A DNA stretch of 64,000 bases from Spiroplasma sabaudiense Ar-1343 (GTDB lineage: Bacteria > Bacillota_I > Bacilli_A > Mycoplasmatales > Mycoplasmataceae), in assembly GCF_000565215.1 (NCBI RefSeq), contig NZ_CP006934.1, forward strand, positions 868,001 through 932,000, given 5' to 3'. A program made the translations under genes and the position numbers. How positions within the stretch are numbered: the first letter of the stretch is position 1; each line of letters starts with the position of its first letter. The notes under the pieces were generated by a model. It was given only the letters and a program-made list of their open reading frames with translations. It was not told the DNA's origin and made no database searches. Shown here in pieces: positions 42,301-54,048 of the stretch.

Positions 42301-45300
42301 TCGCTATTTGTTTTTTCAGAATCTGTATTTTTAATTTCGTCCTTTTCAATTTCGGGATTTAATTCCGTTTTTATTTCATTTACAAAGTTAATTATTGGTT
42401 GTTTAAAAACTTTTTGTTGACCTTTGTCATCAAAAGCAACTGATCCATCCTCGGTTACAAGAGTTTTGTCATCTCCTAAAATTAATACTCTACCTTTTTT
42501 ATCATAAATAGTTTCTGGAACTACGTCTAAAGTTTTTGAAGATAGTAATTGTTTTCTGTTTGAATCAAAAACTGGTTTACCACTTTTAGTAAATAATAAC
42601 TGCCCATCTTCGATAACAGGAGTTGTTATAAACTGAACTTCTTCACCATTTGGTTTTGTAGCGGTTTTTATTTGATCAACTCTCAATTTTAAAGTTTCCT
42701 CTTTAGTAACTGGTTTTCCATTAGCTTTAAATAATTGAATTCCGTTTTTATCAAATAATGATTTATCTGAATCAATGTCATCCATATCAAATAGAATTCT
42801 ATTTTTACTGTCAAAGACAACATCACTTATTTTTAAATTACTTGTTGTGACTAGTTGATTCTTGTTTTCATCAAAGACTGGTTTACCATCTTTTGTGAAA
42901 ATTGGGGTTCCTATTTTAGCAATTGGGGTTTTAATTACAACTTCTTTATATTCTGGATTAGTAAGGACATCCAAATTAGGGGTTTCTTTTAATTTTTGGA
43001 TTTTGACTTCATCATAATTTAGTTTTTGTCCATTTAAATCTGTAACTTGAACTTTTGACTTTGTAAAAGTTACTCTTGCTAAATTTAAATGATTTTTTGA
43101 TAAATAAGGTTGTTTTCCTTTTTTGTCAACAACTTCACTTCAATCTATTTCTTCCAAATTATCTGAAACTAAAAGTGGCTGTTTTTTTCCTTTGAATAAC
43201 TGAATTCCTTCAACGTTAAGCAACTGGCTGTTCTCATCAATTATTTTTCTAAACTCTAAAACAGGATCACCATTTTTATCAAAAACTTTTTCTTGAGCAA
43301 AATTATATAATGACTTATCTAAGACTTTTTTTGACTCATCAAAAACCAGCCTAAAGCTAGAATCAAATACATCTCCTGATGTAATAGATTTTAGTTTTTG
43401 AGAAACTTGTAGGACTTGTCCGTCAACATCAAAAACTAATTTACCCTTCTTGGTAAATAAAATGGTTCCCATCGGCGCCATTACTGGCTCTTCTGTTCTT
43501 GTAAATTCCAAATTTTCTTCAAAAGAGTTTTCTTCCAAGCTTACTTCGCTTAGATCAATATTTTCTGGTTCTGGTTCTTTAAATTCTTTTTCAACAAAGT
43601 TTTCGATTTCCACAGGTACAAATTTTGGATCTCCTACCTCTAAAATATCGGTTTTAATTATGGCTCCAAAGTAGTCATAAACTTGTTCTCCAGACTTGTT
43701 AAACAAAGCAAGTCCCAAGTTTTTTTCTTGACGATTTTCAAAAAATGGTTTGCCCTTTTTATCAAAAACAAGACTTTCATCTAATTTTTCTAGATCACTT
43801 GAAACTACTAGTTGGTCACGATTTTCATCAAATACTGGTTTTCCGTATTCATTAAACAATAAGGTACCATCTTCAAAAGCGTTGTTTTTTTCAAATTTAA
43901 TTAATCTTTTATCGTTTACTGCAACTTCAACTATTTTAGTTAGTGGTTTTCCTGAGCTATCAATTACTAAGTTATTATTGATATCAAATAATTGCACAGC
44001 TTTATTTTTTTTATGAATTCTTTTGCCTTTTTTATCAAAAATATTTATATAATCAAGTTTTAATAAATCCCCATTAGTTTGTAACGGTTGCTTATTAATA
44101 TCAAAAACAGGTTCACCTTTTTTGTCAAACAGCAATATTCCGGCATCAAACATTGGTCGCTCTAGTGAAACTAATTTTTTGTTAGCTTCTTGAATTTCCA
44201 TTTCGGTTGAACTTCCTGGCAGTTTCTTATCGACTGCTTGGTAATATTGGACTGCTGGGGTTCCTTTCAGGTCTTTTATGTTTTTATCTGATTTTAAGAT
44301 GTCTCAAACTTTGAATCCTTCATAATTAAATAATGCAAATGAGTGCGGGAATTTTTCTTCACGACTATTTAGAATGTGACCATTGATATCAAAAATTTCT
44401 GTTTCCAAAATTTCTGTTATTTGACCATCATTTTCTAATTGTTTACCATTGATATCAAATACTGGATTTCCATGTCAATCATATAACTTGATTGATTTTT
44501 TTTCCATTAAAGTTTCTGTTGGTTCAATAATTTGATTTTCAACTTCTGTTAATTTCTCTAATTGAACTGGTAGTTTATTTCCTTGCTCGTCATAAACTTG
44601 ATCTCCAAGTCAGTTAAACAAAGAATAGCCGCAAGGTAAATCTTTATCATCTGCAAATAGCAACTCAAAGTTTTGGTCATAAACATTATTTATGTCTAAT
44701 TTATCTAATGCATTTTTTGAAGTTAGTTGTAATTTTTGGCTGTCAAAAACCGGGTTCCCATTTCAATCAAACAAGGCTTGTTCTTTAATCACTTCATCGA
44801 CGGCATCCGCTGATTTAGCTTCTTTCATTTTACTTTTAACATTTTTTCAGTTGAAGTTAAATTCATCATTTGTGATTGTGTCTTCAATGGTGTCAATTGG
44901 AAACGCTAAATCATTTGGCGCTGTAGTTTTAAGTTCTGTTGACGGAATTGTAACTTCCAAATCATCACGGTCTTCTATTGTATATTCTTCAAAACCAACA
45001 AAATCATCTAGTACATTTTGAGTGTCTTGAATATTTCTGATAACCTTCTTATGGATAATTTCGTAAGCTTCCATTTTGTTAGCAAAATTTCCATCAGACA
45101 AGTCAAATTCTTCTGAATCGGTTTTATCAATAAAAGGAACTCCTGCTTCATTTGAGAATTTAATTTGAGCTGAATCTTCAGAATCTTCTTGATAATATTT
45201 TTTCCCATATACATTTGAGAAATAATCAATTTTTGCCACCAAATAACGATCGGCTAGTCGTAATTCTTCACAAACATCATTGACATCTTTTACAAGATAG

Positions 45301-46235
45301 TTGTATTCATTTTGAATTTTGCGAATTTTTTGCTCAGAAACTAATCCGTCAGTTATTAAGTCAATGTTACGGTTATGCAAAATTTTTAAATTATTAATCT
45401 CTTCTAATCAATAAGAGTACATGCGTTGGTATTTGTGGTTATTCACTCGTGAAGGATCATAAATTGGTCCAACAATGCTGTCAAAGTCAATTTCATTACT
45501 TTTGTCTACAACTGTTGTGTCAATTTGAGCTTTATTATTAATATAATCTTCATTTAAATAATCAACCTTGGCAACAATAAAATTACTTGCTAATTGTAAA
45601 AATTCAGCAATTTCATTTACCTTAATTACCTTTTGATTATAAAGGTTTGATTCGCGACGAATCTTTAAAACTTCTCATTCTCCCGAACGAATCATTGTTA
45701 TATTGTGGTTATTAATTTTTTTTAAGTCATTAATTAATTCTAATCATTCGATAAATACTTTTTGATATTTACGACACAAAATTTTTGAAGGTTCTGTGAT
45801 GGGACCCTTTATATCTTGAAACTTAATTCGACGGTTTTTGTAATTTGCTGTGGTATCAAAAAGTTCCCCAGCTGAGGTAAATGAGCTATTCAAATAGTCA
45901 ACATAAGCTACTAAAAAAGAATTTGACAACTTCAGTAATTTAGCCATTTTATTTATAGAAAAAGCCATATCATTGTGACTGTTTTGTAATTTAGTTAATT
46001 GACTTGGTTTCAAATTTTGAATTTTTATTTTTGAAATATTTTTGTTATTCAAAATGTGTAAAAATTCAACTTTTTCCATTCAGTTTAAATAAAGCTTGTG
46101 ATAGCGACTATTATTAATCTTTCATGGTTCTTCGACTGGTCACTTAATTTCTCTTAAACTTACTTTTGGAGTATCTAAGCTATCATTTTCTTTTAATTTA
46201 ACTTTTGTGTATGATTTAACAAACGAACTTTTCAT
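39318..46235 (-). CDS. giant 2305-residue repeat protein (scaffold-like, unknown)
   Basis: One open frame of 6918 bases with TGA as Trp; AAGGGG 9 nt before the ATG. No signal peptide or membrane helix, so cytoplasmic. Residues ~36-350: three helical repeats of about 113 residues, each with a P-x6-(Y)xKxYxxWLE start and ending in F(L)VAKVDYLN. Residues ~485-2050: about 14 super-repeats of ~112 residues, each made of a short unit LFTKxGKPVFDxxGxxL and a longer unit VFDxxG ... KSLFDKxG ... GKPV. Acidic linkers (Glu/Asp/Ser) break the array. Then a coiled coil (~2090-2130) and a Cys/His-rich tail from ~2248 (ECQCQHNRCSH, HHHKCSH, CEKCGKY) likely to bind metal. Third gene of an operon with a membrane protein. 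I know no characterised homologue; role as structural scaffold is a hypothesis. Confidence 0.9.
39320..39520 (-). other. Cys/His-rich C-terminal tail of the giant protein
   Basis: In the last ~65 residues there are seven Cys and about nine His, grouped as CQC, CSH, HHHKCSH and CEKC. Such density outside a repeat array usually means zinc binding. A metal-linked dimer or docking module is possible. Confidence 0.6.
40050..44790 (-). repeat. array of about 14 LFDxxGxPVFD super-repeats (coding)
   Basis: Protein-level tandem array of roughly 112-residue super-repeats. DNA identity between units is moderate, but units near 42560-42960 and 41080-41460 are alike enough to recombine. First two units have DWNGNPVFD and DWHGNPVFD with Trp from TGA codons. 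Confidence 0.85.
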
Positions 46236-46264
46236 TTTTAAAACCCCTTTTCTCTATAATGCTA

Positions 46265-46894
46265 TTACCATTTACCTTGATCTTTTTTATAAGATTTTTT
46301 GTATTTTGAATTTGGCTTTTCTAATTTTTCATCCCAGCTTCCAAAACGAATTTTTCAGCTTCGACGGCCCTCTTTGTTTACTTCTTTTTCAAATTTTTTC
46401 TCTTCACGATAAATTAAAATTAGATTACGCTCTTCTGAATAGTTATTTAATGCATCAACGTCATGTAAAATTATTTCTAACAAGATTAATGCAATAAATA
46501 AGCAGCCCGCTAGAGGTAAAACAACTAGTTGTCCAAAAATTAATGCAAAAATTATTATAAAAATCATATAAATTTTAACAAACGGTAAGGAAATTTTTTG
46601 ACGTCGCTTAATTCTAACAAATTCAACAATCGACAGGATTACTAGAATTCCGGCAAATGTTATATATGCAACTGGCAAAGCTACATAAAAGTATTTATAA
46701 GTGGTTGGAACCATCGAATCAATACCCAAAGCTTTTACACCCAATCATTGTTTTGTTAAAATATCACTTATTTTTGCTAATAAAGTTCCATTTGAAAGTG
46801 ATTCAGCATACATTATTATAATAGCTCCAGCTATTAGAGATAGTGCCCCAATGAAAACGATTATTCAAGCAGCAATTGCAAGTCTTTTAAACAT
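46265..46894 (-). CDS. four-helix membrane protein of the giant-protein operon
   Basis: 209 residues; GAAAGGAAA upstream of the ATG. Helices at about 6-28, 64-85, 96-113 and 114-132; then a long basic cytoplasmic tail (EEKKFEKEVNKEGRRS ... KKSYKKDQGKW). Lies 29 bases before the giant gene and 27 after the 499-aa gene. It could anchor the other two proteins to the membrane; not recognised otherwise. Confidence 0.78.
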
Positions 46895-46921
46895 AAAGAT
46901 ATTTCCTTTCTTCTAAAAAAT

Positions 46922-48421
46922 TTATTTTTTTCTTTCAAATGGGTTAAAAACTCCTGGTCGAGCATTTGAATTACTATTTGCATCCATGAGTATTTCTGGA
47001 TCAAAGATAGTTTCATCAACACCATCACTTCTTCTTAAAAACGAAGAGCGAACAACTTTAGGTTCTTCAACAACCTCTTCTTCAATAACAGGCTCTGGAG
47101 TGTAATGACCAAAAAGCGGCCCTAAATCTAATTCTGTATTTTCTCTAATGGTAGGGTCATCATAAATAACTCTTTCGCTTTCGAATTTCTTTTGTTCCCT
47201 TTCGGCTTTCTTTTCAGCCTTAGCTTTTTTAGTTATAAATTCATTGATTCTTTGAGTCGGTATTTCGATTGTCTGAGTTGAACCAAAATTCGGAATTTTA
47301 ACATTTAACAATTCTGTAATCGGCTTGTTTTTTTCTTTAATTGGTGTGATTGGTTGTGGGTCCATCTTAGGTTGGGGCTGTTGTACTTGTTGGGGTTTTA
47401 TATAACTATTTCTTACTGGTTCAAAATTATGTTTTTGTTGTGCATAGTTATTTTGGGGAAGCTCAACTGTTTCTTGCACAAGTTGATTTGCAATTTCGCG
47501 GGCTAACTCATCTTCTTTTACTCTTGGCTTTGGAGGACAAACAGCCAGTTTTGGGGCTTCATTAAAGAAGTTTTCCTCTTCAACATCATCTAAAATATAA
47601 CCAGTTTCATTAAAATTATCAAAATGTTCAAAAAACATTGTCTCATTTTGATCTAATTCAGAAGGATATAACAAGTTTCTGCAATCAACTAATCCATCAA
47701 AAAGTGTGTATCAATTTTTAATGTAGTCACCTATATAGTTTTGATAATGACTTGTGATTAAACTTGGGTTAATTTCAATTAAAACTTTAATGTTTGTCAC
47801 GCGTTCAAATACCGTTGTAACAAATGAAACCATTTTATTTACATCATCAAATTGTAAACCTCTAAAATCTTTAACTAAAATTACTAATGGTCGGCGATAA
47901 TTATATGCCTGAAAAACATCATTAAATTCAAGTCGAATCGCTTCTAATGGATCATCAAAATCTAGACTCTCTTCAAAATCAAAACAATAATCACTATCAC
48001 CTTTGCCATAATTTAGGGCTGAAAGCAATATAGAAATTCTTTCTCATAAAACTTTTTTGTCCTCAATTTTAACTAGAGGTAAATGGTTTATGATTTGTTT
48101 TAGTAGGAAAGAAAATGGTGCACTATATAGAAACACTTTTTTGGCTTCAATCGAAATGACATCCATTGGACCAGCACCTGATTTAATAGCAAAAATTTGA
48201 TTTCCAACTTCGTCTTGGTTTCCTAATAACCCAAAAAATTGCTTTCTTGAATGAGTGTTTACTAAAGCATCTATCACATCATCGATTGCCATTGTTTTTA
48301 AATTAATTTTTCTTCGGTTTTGAGAATTATTACTATTATAGTTTTCTCTTCTTAAGTTGTTGTCTGAGCTTTTTCTCTCTGAATTACTTAATGAAGTTGA
48401 CTGGTTTGTTTTATTATTCAT
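46922..48421 (-). CDS. 499-residue protein with globular head and disordered P/Q-rich linker
   Basis: ATG at 48421 with GGAGG 9 nt upstream. Residues 1-45 are Ser/Asn-rich; ~46-270 form a globular domain with alternating strands and helices, including GNQIFAIKSGAG and RRPLVILVKDFRG. The second resembles a Walker B strand and the first sits where a P-loop would be but lacks the Lys-Ser/Thr, so a degenerate NTPase fold is possible. From ~310 the chain is Pro/Gln/Glu-rich (VQQPQPKMDPQPITP) with a basic helical patch (KKAKAEKKAEREQKK) and a short C-terminal motif PGVFNPFERKK. First gene of the operon that encodes the giant repeat protein. Function unknown. Confidence 0.8.
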
Positions 48422-48519
48422 TTTAAAGCCCTCCATATTACATTTATAATTATAGCACAGATTTTGCATTTTTTTTACATTATTGTTGCATTAGGAGTTA
48501 TAGTTTGGTATTATATACA

Positions 48520-49035
48520 CTATCTTTTTTTAGTTAAATCACTAAAATTTATAATTCTAGAGGGTTGATTATTAAGTTTTTCGGTATAAAATACCGCAGT
48601 TGCATCTAAAATAATATTTGCAAATAGGTTCTTATCATCTAAATAGTTAGTTTGGCTAAAGTTGGCACTTGTTGAAAAAATTGGCCCGGTCTCATTTATA
48701 ATTGCTCTTAAATCAGGTTTTTTCACCATTCGCAAGGCAATTGTTGAGTTTTCTTGGTCAATTCTTTGGCAAATAACAGTTGTTGGCTCTTTGCTTTCAA
48801 ATAATTTTTTTAATTCAGGGGTTAGCTTAACAAAATTGCGGATTTGTAAATAGTCACAAAATAAAACAATTAAAGGTTTTTTTGCGTTGCTCCCTTTAAG
48901 GTTATTTATTTTAGTCTGATTTGAAATACTAAAGAGCGCTGAAATTCCATAAATAGTATCTGTGGGAATTACAACGATTTTGTCATTTTTTATTTGATTT
49001 ATTATTTCTGATATTTGAATTTTGTTTAGCAGCAT
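48520..49035 (-). CDS. tsaC: threonylcarbamoyl-AMP synthase (TsaC/YwlC family)
   Basis: 171 residues, shorter than usual but holding the core: IVVIPTDTIYGISALF (KxR/T-PTDTIYGL), NAKKPLIVLFC, STIALRMVKKPDLRAII, GPIFSTSANFS (STSAN). Makes the TC-AMP intermediate for t6A at position 37 of ANN-decoding tRNAs. Chosen ATG at 49035 has AAGGAACG upstream. Part of the prfA-prmC-tsaC neighbourhood found in many Firmicutes, here with a membrane protein gene between. Confidence 0.92.
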   Translation of the reverse strand: MLLNKIQISEIINQIKNDKIVVIPTDTIYGISALFSISNQTKINNLKGSNAKKPLIVLFCDYLQIRNFVKLTPELKKLFESKEPTTVICQRIDQENSTIALRMVKKPDLRAIINETGPIFSTSANFSQTNYLDDKNLFANIILDATAVFYTEKLNNQPSRIINFSDLTKKR

Positions 49036-49086
49036 TTTATTTCGTTCCTTCACTTTGTATAAATTAGTTAACCTCTTTAAAACAAT

Positions 49087-50553
49087 TTATGTCTTTTTTG
49101 GCCTCAAACTTTTCTTTTCATTTCTAATTAAATAAACTTTGTGGCCTGTTATTGCTGTTGTTGTTATGGCAAATGAAAGAGAAATAATTGTTTCGGCAAT
49201 AAACTCATTACGCTCTAGTCATAAACTTTTGATAGTTGAATTAGTATTTGAAAAGTCAATAAAATTTATTTTAAAAATAGAGTGAGGCCCAAGAGAAATG
49301 GCAAAGAAATTTTGATAAAATATTCCCGCATCACCTTGGCCATTTTCTGAATTCAAGAATTTTTGGCAAAGTTCAAGAAAACTTTGCCTAATGCCAAGAT
49401 CTTGATTCCAGATTTTAACTAAATTATTTAAAGTTATTTTTGAATAAGTTGCTGCAATGATAGTGAAAAACAATTCAGCAATAAATATTGCAAACTGAAT
49501 TAAATAAATATTGTTGCTAGTGTCTTCATTTCTGATGTATACTGAAATGAATATAATCATTGTTGCCATTGTTAATCCAACAGCAATGATTGGTAATTGA
49601 ATTAAAACGAAATAAGATGAAGGTATTTGGTTTGCATGATCTATAAAATTATTAAAGTTTTCATCATCTGTTACGATTTTAGGTACCAAATAATTTCAAT
49701 TAGCAAAATTTGAAATTCGACCCGAGGTAGTTGAAATACTTATTGCATAGATTACTTGTGGCAAAATTAAAATAGTAGAAAAAACAATCATTAAAATTGA
49801 AACGTTTTTTTCTGAGACAACAAATAATCGATTATAGATTTTTTTTAGAAAAGATTCGCCAAATTGACTTTTTTTCAAATTCGTTTCAATTATTTTTTGA
49901 ATATTATTATCATTATATTTTTTTCCAAATAATAAATCCTGTAAAGAAATGAAAGAAATAATGACCACAACCGATTGGGCGAATAGCATTCATCAAACAT
50001 CCTTGTTTGTCAATCAATTAAATATTATTTTATTTGAGTAATTAATCGTAAATTGAGTTTTGATTTCAATCATTGCTCTTCAGGCTTCTAAATTTTCAGT
50101 ATCTTCATAATTATTATAATGATTTGTTAAATTTTGATATTTAAAAAATAATTGAAACGTTGCGTATTCGTTTTGTGCAAAAGTAATTAAAATAATAAAT
50201 AGTATTAGAAAAAATAAAATAACGGAAATATATGCTGCCTTAACGTTAAAATTTATTCGAGAATTTCTTAAAATAAGCCCGAAAAAGATAACCATCATTA
50301 TTGCCAAAGCAAAAAAAGAAAAGGCGGTTCATTGAACAAAATAAATTAATTTAGGGTTGTTTAACTCGCTTGATAGAATTGGTTTTAAGGTATTATATTT
50401 TTCTAAATAAATCAATAAATTAGCATTTGTATGAGTAATAAAAATAAAAATAAAACTTGGAACTGCAATTACAATCATAAAAAAAGTTACTAAAAAAATA
50501 ACTTTAAAGCAGTGAGGGTTTTTTAAATTATTACCTAATGCATTATTTTCCAT
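49087..50553 (-). CDS. unknown polytopic membrane protein
   Basis: 488 residues with about nine hydrophobic segments and TGA Trp codons that otherwise split it. AAGGAG 6 nt before the ATG and overlapping the end of prmC's reading frame region by spacing of 8 bases. Large soluble loops near 65-90, 135-190 and 300-340. No permease or channel signature I recognise. Confidence 0.78.
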
Positions 50554-50561
50554 AAAGCTCC

Positions 50562-51410
50562 TTATTGAATTACTAAAAACCGTCAGTTATCTGAATAGTC
50601 TTTTTCAAAACTAAATTTGTAATTTCTTAAATGCAGCATCGCTAACTTTTCAATTGCATTTTTTTGATCAAAACCAAATTCTAGAATTACAAAAAAATCA
50701 TTTTCTAAATCAATTACTTTTTCTCAATTTTCAAAAAATTCATAATAAAAATATAGACCATTACTTTTTGCAAACAAAGCTTTGTGTGGCTCAAACTGAT
50801 ATGTTGATTCACCAATATTTTTATCTCCAAATTTTATGTAAGGTGGGTTTATTGCTAGGATGTTTAGTTTTAAATCCCTATTTATCAAAGGCTGCAAAAA
50901 ATTACCACCTAAAATTTGATAGCTAGTCTTAGGAAATTTATTATAATTAATCTTTGCTACTTTTAAGGCTTTACGGCAAATATCTGTGGCAAAAACCTCA
51001 CAATTATCTACTTCTGTCAAAAAACTAACACCAACTGCCCCGCTGCCTGAACAAATATCTCCAAATTTTAATGTTTTTTTTAAATCTTGGCTTTTTGCAA
51101 AGCCAATAGCTCTTTGAACCATCAATTCAGTTTCGTTTCTTGGGATTAAGACATTCTTATTTACTTTTATCTCGCAATTATTAAAAAATGTTGATCCTCT
51201 AATATAGGCCAGGGGCTTATTTAATAAATATTGTTTTCAAAATTTATTAATTTTTTTTACTTCTCGCCTTGTTAAATTATAGTCTCAATTAGACTTTAAT
51301 TGTTTTTCGGTTTTTTTTAAACAATACGACGCTATTGCGTTAAAATCTTTGCATGTAATTTGGTCGTTAAAGTTTATCTTTAGTTTCTTAGCTAAATTAT
51401 TTATAGTCAT
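50562..51410 (-). CDS. prmC: release-factor glutamine methyltransferase
   Basis: 282 residues. Motif I FGDICSGSGAVGVSFL and the catalytic NPPYIKF (binds the Gln side chain of the GGQ loop), plus NVLIPRNETELMV matching the IPRPETE segment. Methylates the GGQ glutamine of RF1. The start is 1 base after the prfA stop, the usual prfA-prmC pair. Confidence 0.94.
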
Positions 51411-51411
51411 T

Positions 51412-52497
51412 TTATTCTTGTAAGTGTAAGGCAACTTTTTCTTTTTGTTCATTATTAATTAATTCTGAGATAAACTCTTCGATTGCGCCTTCCATCACTT
51501 GGTCCAACTTTTGCAAAGTCAGGTTAATCCTGTGATCTGTTACACGATTTTGAGCATAGTTATAAGTTCGGATTTTCTCACTTCTGGCCCCAGTACCGAC
51601 GGCATTTTTTCTCATACCGGCTGTTTCGCTGTTTTGTTTTTCTAATTCCGCCTCATAAATTCTTGCTCTTAGCATTGTCATTGCAATATCTTTATTATCA
51701 TGTTGGCTACGTCCATCTTGAGAAGAAGCCACAACTCCAGTTGGAATATGGGTGATTCGAACAGCAGAGTCAGTTGTATTAACATGTTGACCACCAGCTC
51801 CCCCAGAACGATAAGTATCGATTCTTAAATCTGATGGTTTAATATCAATTTCAATATCACTAACCTCTGGAAGGACAACAACTGTTGCTGTTGATGTTTG
51901 AATACGACCTTTCGATTCTGTTTTGGGAACTCTTTGAACTCGGTGACTTCCAGATTCAAATTTTAATTTTGAGAAAACTTTTTCACCTTTTACCATAAAA
52001 GATATTTGGGAAAATCCACCGGCCTCAGAAGGAGAGGAGTCCATTAAATCGATTTTTCAATTATTTTTTTCGCAATATTTTGTATACATTTTGAATAGGT
52101 CACCAGCAAAAATATTTGCCTCATCTCCTCCAGCGGCTCCACGAATTTCAACAATCACATTTTTATCATCGTTTGGATCTTTTGGCATTAATATTAAATC
52201 TATATCGCTTTCAATTGCAGAGGTTTTAGCTTCCTCTTCTTCTAAAACGGCTTTCGCCATTTCTCGCAGTTCAGCGTCTTTTTCATTTTCTAAAATTTCG
52301 CGAGCTTCTTTAATGTTGTTTACATTTGTTTCAAATTTAACTAAAAGTTGAACAGGTTCTTCAAGATTTGAACGTTCTTTATTAAGTTCGGTAATTTTTT
52401 TAATATCTCTCAAAATTTCTTCATTTTGTAGATCAGCGTCAATCTGGTTTATTCGCTTACGCATCACTTCAAGAGCTTCAAGTGTTTTACTATTCAT
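51412..52497 (-). CDS. prfA: peptide chain release factor 1
   Basis: 361 residues. GGAGGQHVN holds the catalytic GGQ near residue 234; the anticodon-mimic region [10 protein letters not shown]... and R-I-T-T-S-T-like [10 protein letters not shown] are present. Mollicutes that decode UGA as Trp need only RF1 (UAA/UAG) and lack RF2, in line with this gene. GAGGAGG upstream. Confidence 0.96.
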
Positions 52498-52508
52498 AAT
52501 TACCTCCT

Positions 52509-53111
52509 CTATTTTGGCTTTATATAACAATGGCGGCAGCGAGCTTCATATCTTTCTTTGCCAGATACTAAAATTACTGGCTCGCTTGCTGATGCTGGTT
52601 TACCATTTACAATTCTTTGGGTACGACTGGCATTTGCTCCACAATTATGACAAATTGCTGATAATTTGTCAACATATTCGGCTTGAACTAAAAGTCGATC
52701 AACATTTTGAAACGGTTCACATTTAAAATCTTTATCTAGTCCGTTTACAATCACTATTTTTCCTTCATCTGCTAATTTTTGAGTTAAATCAACAATATCT
52801 AAATCCAAAAATTGTAATTCATCAATTCCAATTACATCAATAAACTCTCCGTCTTTTTCAATTTCAATGATTTTTGCTAAGATGTCCGCACTACTTTTAA
52901 CTGGATAGGATTGCAATTGCGATCCGTTATGGGAAAAAATTTTTGATTCTGAATAACGATCATCAATACTTGGTTTGAAAGCAACCACCCTGCGCTTTGC
53001 ATAACTGTGACGTCGCAAACGGCGAATAAATTCCTCGGTTTTTCCCGCAAACATACATCCTGTGATGAGTTCAATTCATCCAGTTTTGCCTAAAATATAT
53101 TTATTTAACAT
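52509..53111 (-). CDS. tdk: thymidine kinase
   Basis: 200 residues. P-loop [15 protein letters not shown] at 18-32 (start at 53111 gives the full N-terminus), [11 protein letters not shown] (Walker B-like), and the zinc-binding lasso region with [13 protein letters not shown] and CRHC. Salvages thymidine to dTMP. 11 bases ahead of prfA. Confidence 0.95.
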
Positions 53112-53112
53112 T

Positions 53113-54048
53113 TTATAAATTCGTCCTTGCTATTAATTCTTTAACTTCCAAAAGTAAAGTTTCGAATTCTTTTCAATTTGAAAGCTTACATGCCGCAGCT
53201 AGATGATGACCACCACCACCATGATTTTTTGCAATTTCATTAATCGGGATTTTTTTACTTCTAAGAGACACTTTAACAACACCATCAATCTCAGTTGCTA
53301 AAATGGAAACTTTAATTTCTTCTATTCCACAAATACTTCCAAGTGGTGACTTAATTTCATCTAAAGTTAAATTTAAATTTTGGTAATCCTTCTCATAAAT
53401 TTTAATGTGGGCAATTTCACTATCAAAGACTGCTTTTTGAAAACAATTATTTATTCATTTTTGAATTTTTAATTTGCGAATGTATAATGAATCATAAATT
53501 TCATTTAAATCAATACCACAATTCATAAGCTCCGCTGCAACCAAAAAAGTCTGAGCACTAGTGTTTTTGTACATAAAGCGATTTGAGTCAGTCACAATTC
53601 CTTTATATAAATGAGTTGCAGCACCTTTTGAAATTTTTAAATTAAGTGTCATCGCTCAATGAGCAATTACTTGACAGCAAGCAATTGCATTGACATCAAC
53701 CAATTTGTAATTACCAAAATTTTCTCCATCAACGTGGTGGTCAATCTTGAAAACTTCTTTGACTTTGTCAAAGTTATCAAAATCAACACGCTCCAAATTT
53801 GCAGTATCACAAGTTATTAACAATGCCTTTGAAAAAACTTCATCTGTTAGATCGGGATTTAATATTTTCGAATCATCAATATTACTTCCGACTACGTAGA
53901 CTTTTTTATTTTTAAAATTTTCATCAATTAATATTTTTAATCCATATGCACTCCCAATAGCGTCAAAGTCAGGGTTTACATGCTTTGCAATTACGATTGC
54001 TTCATATTCTTTGATTTTATCAAATAAAATTTTATATTTTGGGTTCAT
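53113..54048 (-). CDS. nrnA: DHH-family phosphoesterase (NrnA-type oligoribonuclease/pAp phosphatase)
   Basis: 311 residues. DHH domain: HVNPDFDAIGSA (DxD metal motif), CDTAN, DHHVDGENF; DHHA1 domain ends GGGGHHLAAAC. Degrades very short RNA and/or dephosphorylates pAp. Starts 17 bases inside the end of the preceding degenerate ATPase gene and its stop lies 2 bases from the tdk start. Confidence 0.93.

Noticed and set aside
39318-42974. Treating the repeat region as several separate genes
   Set aside because: All segments are in one frame and are only broken by TGA, which codes for Trp here; there are no ribosome sites at the internal Met/Leu codons.
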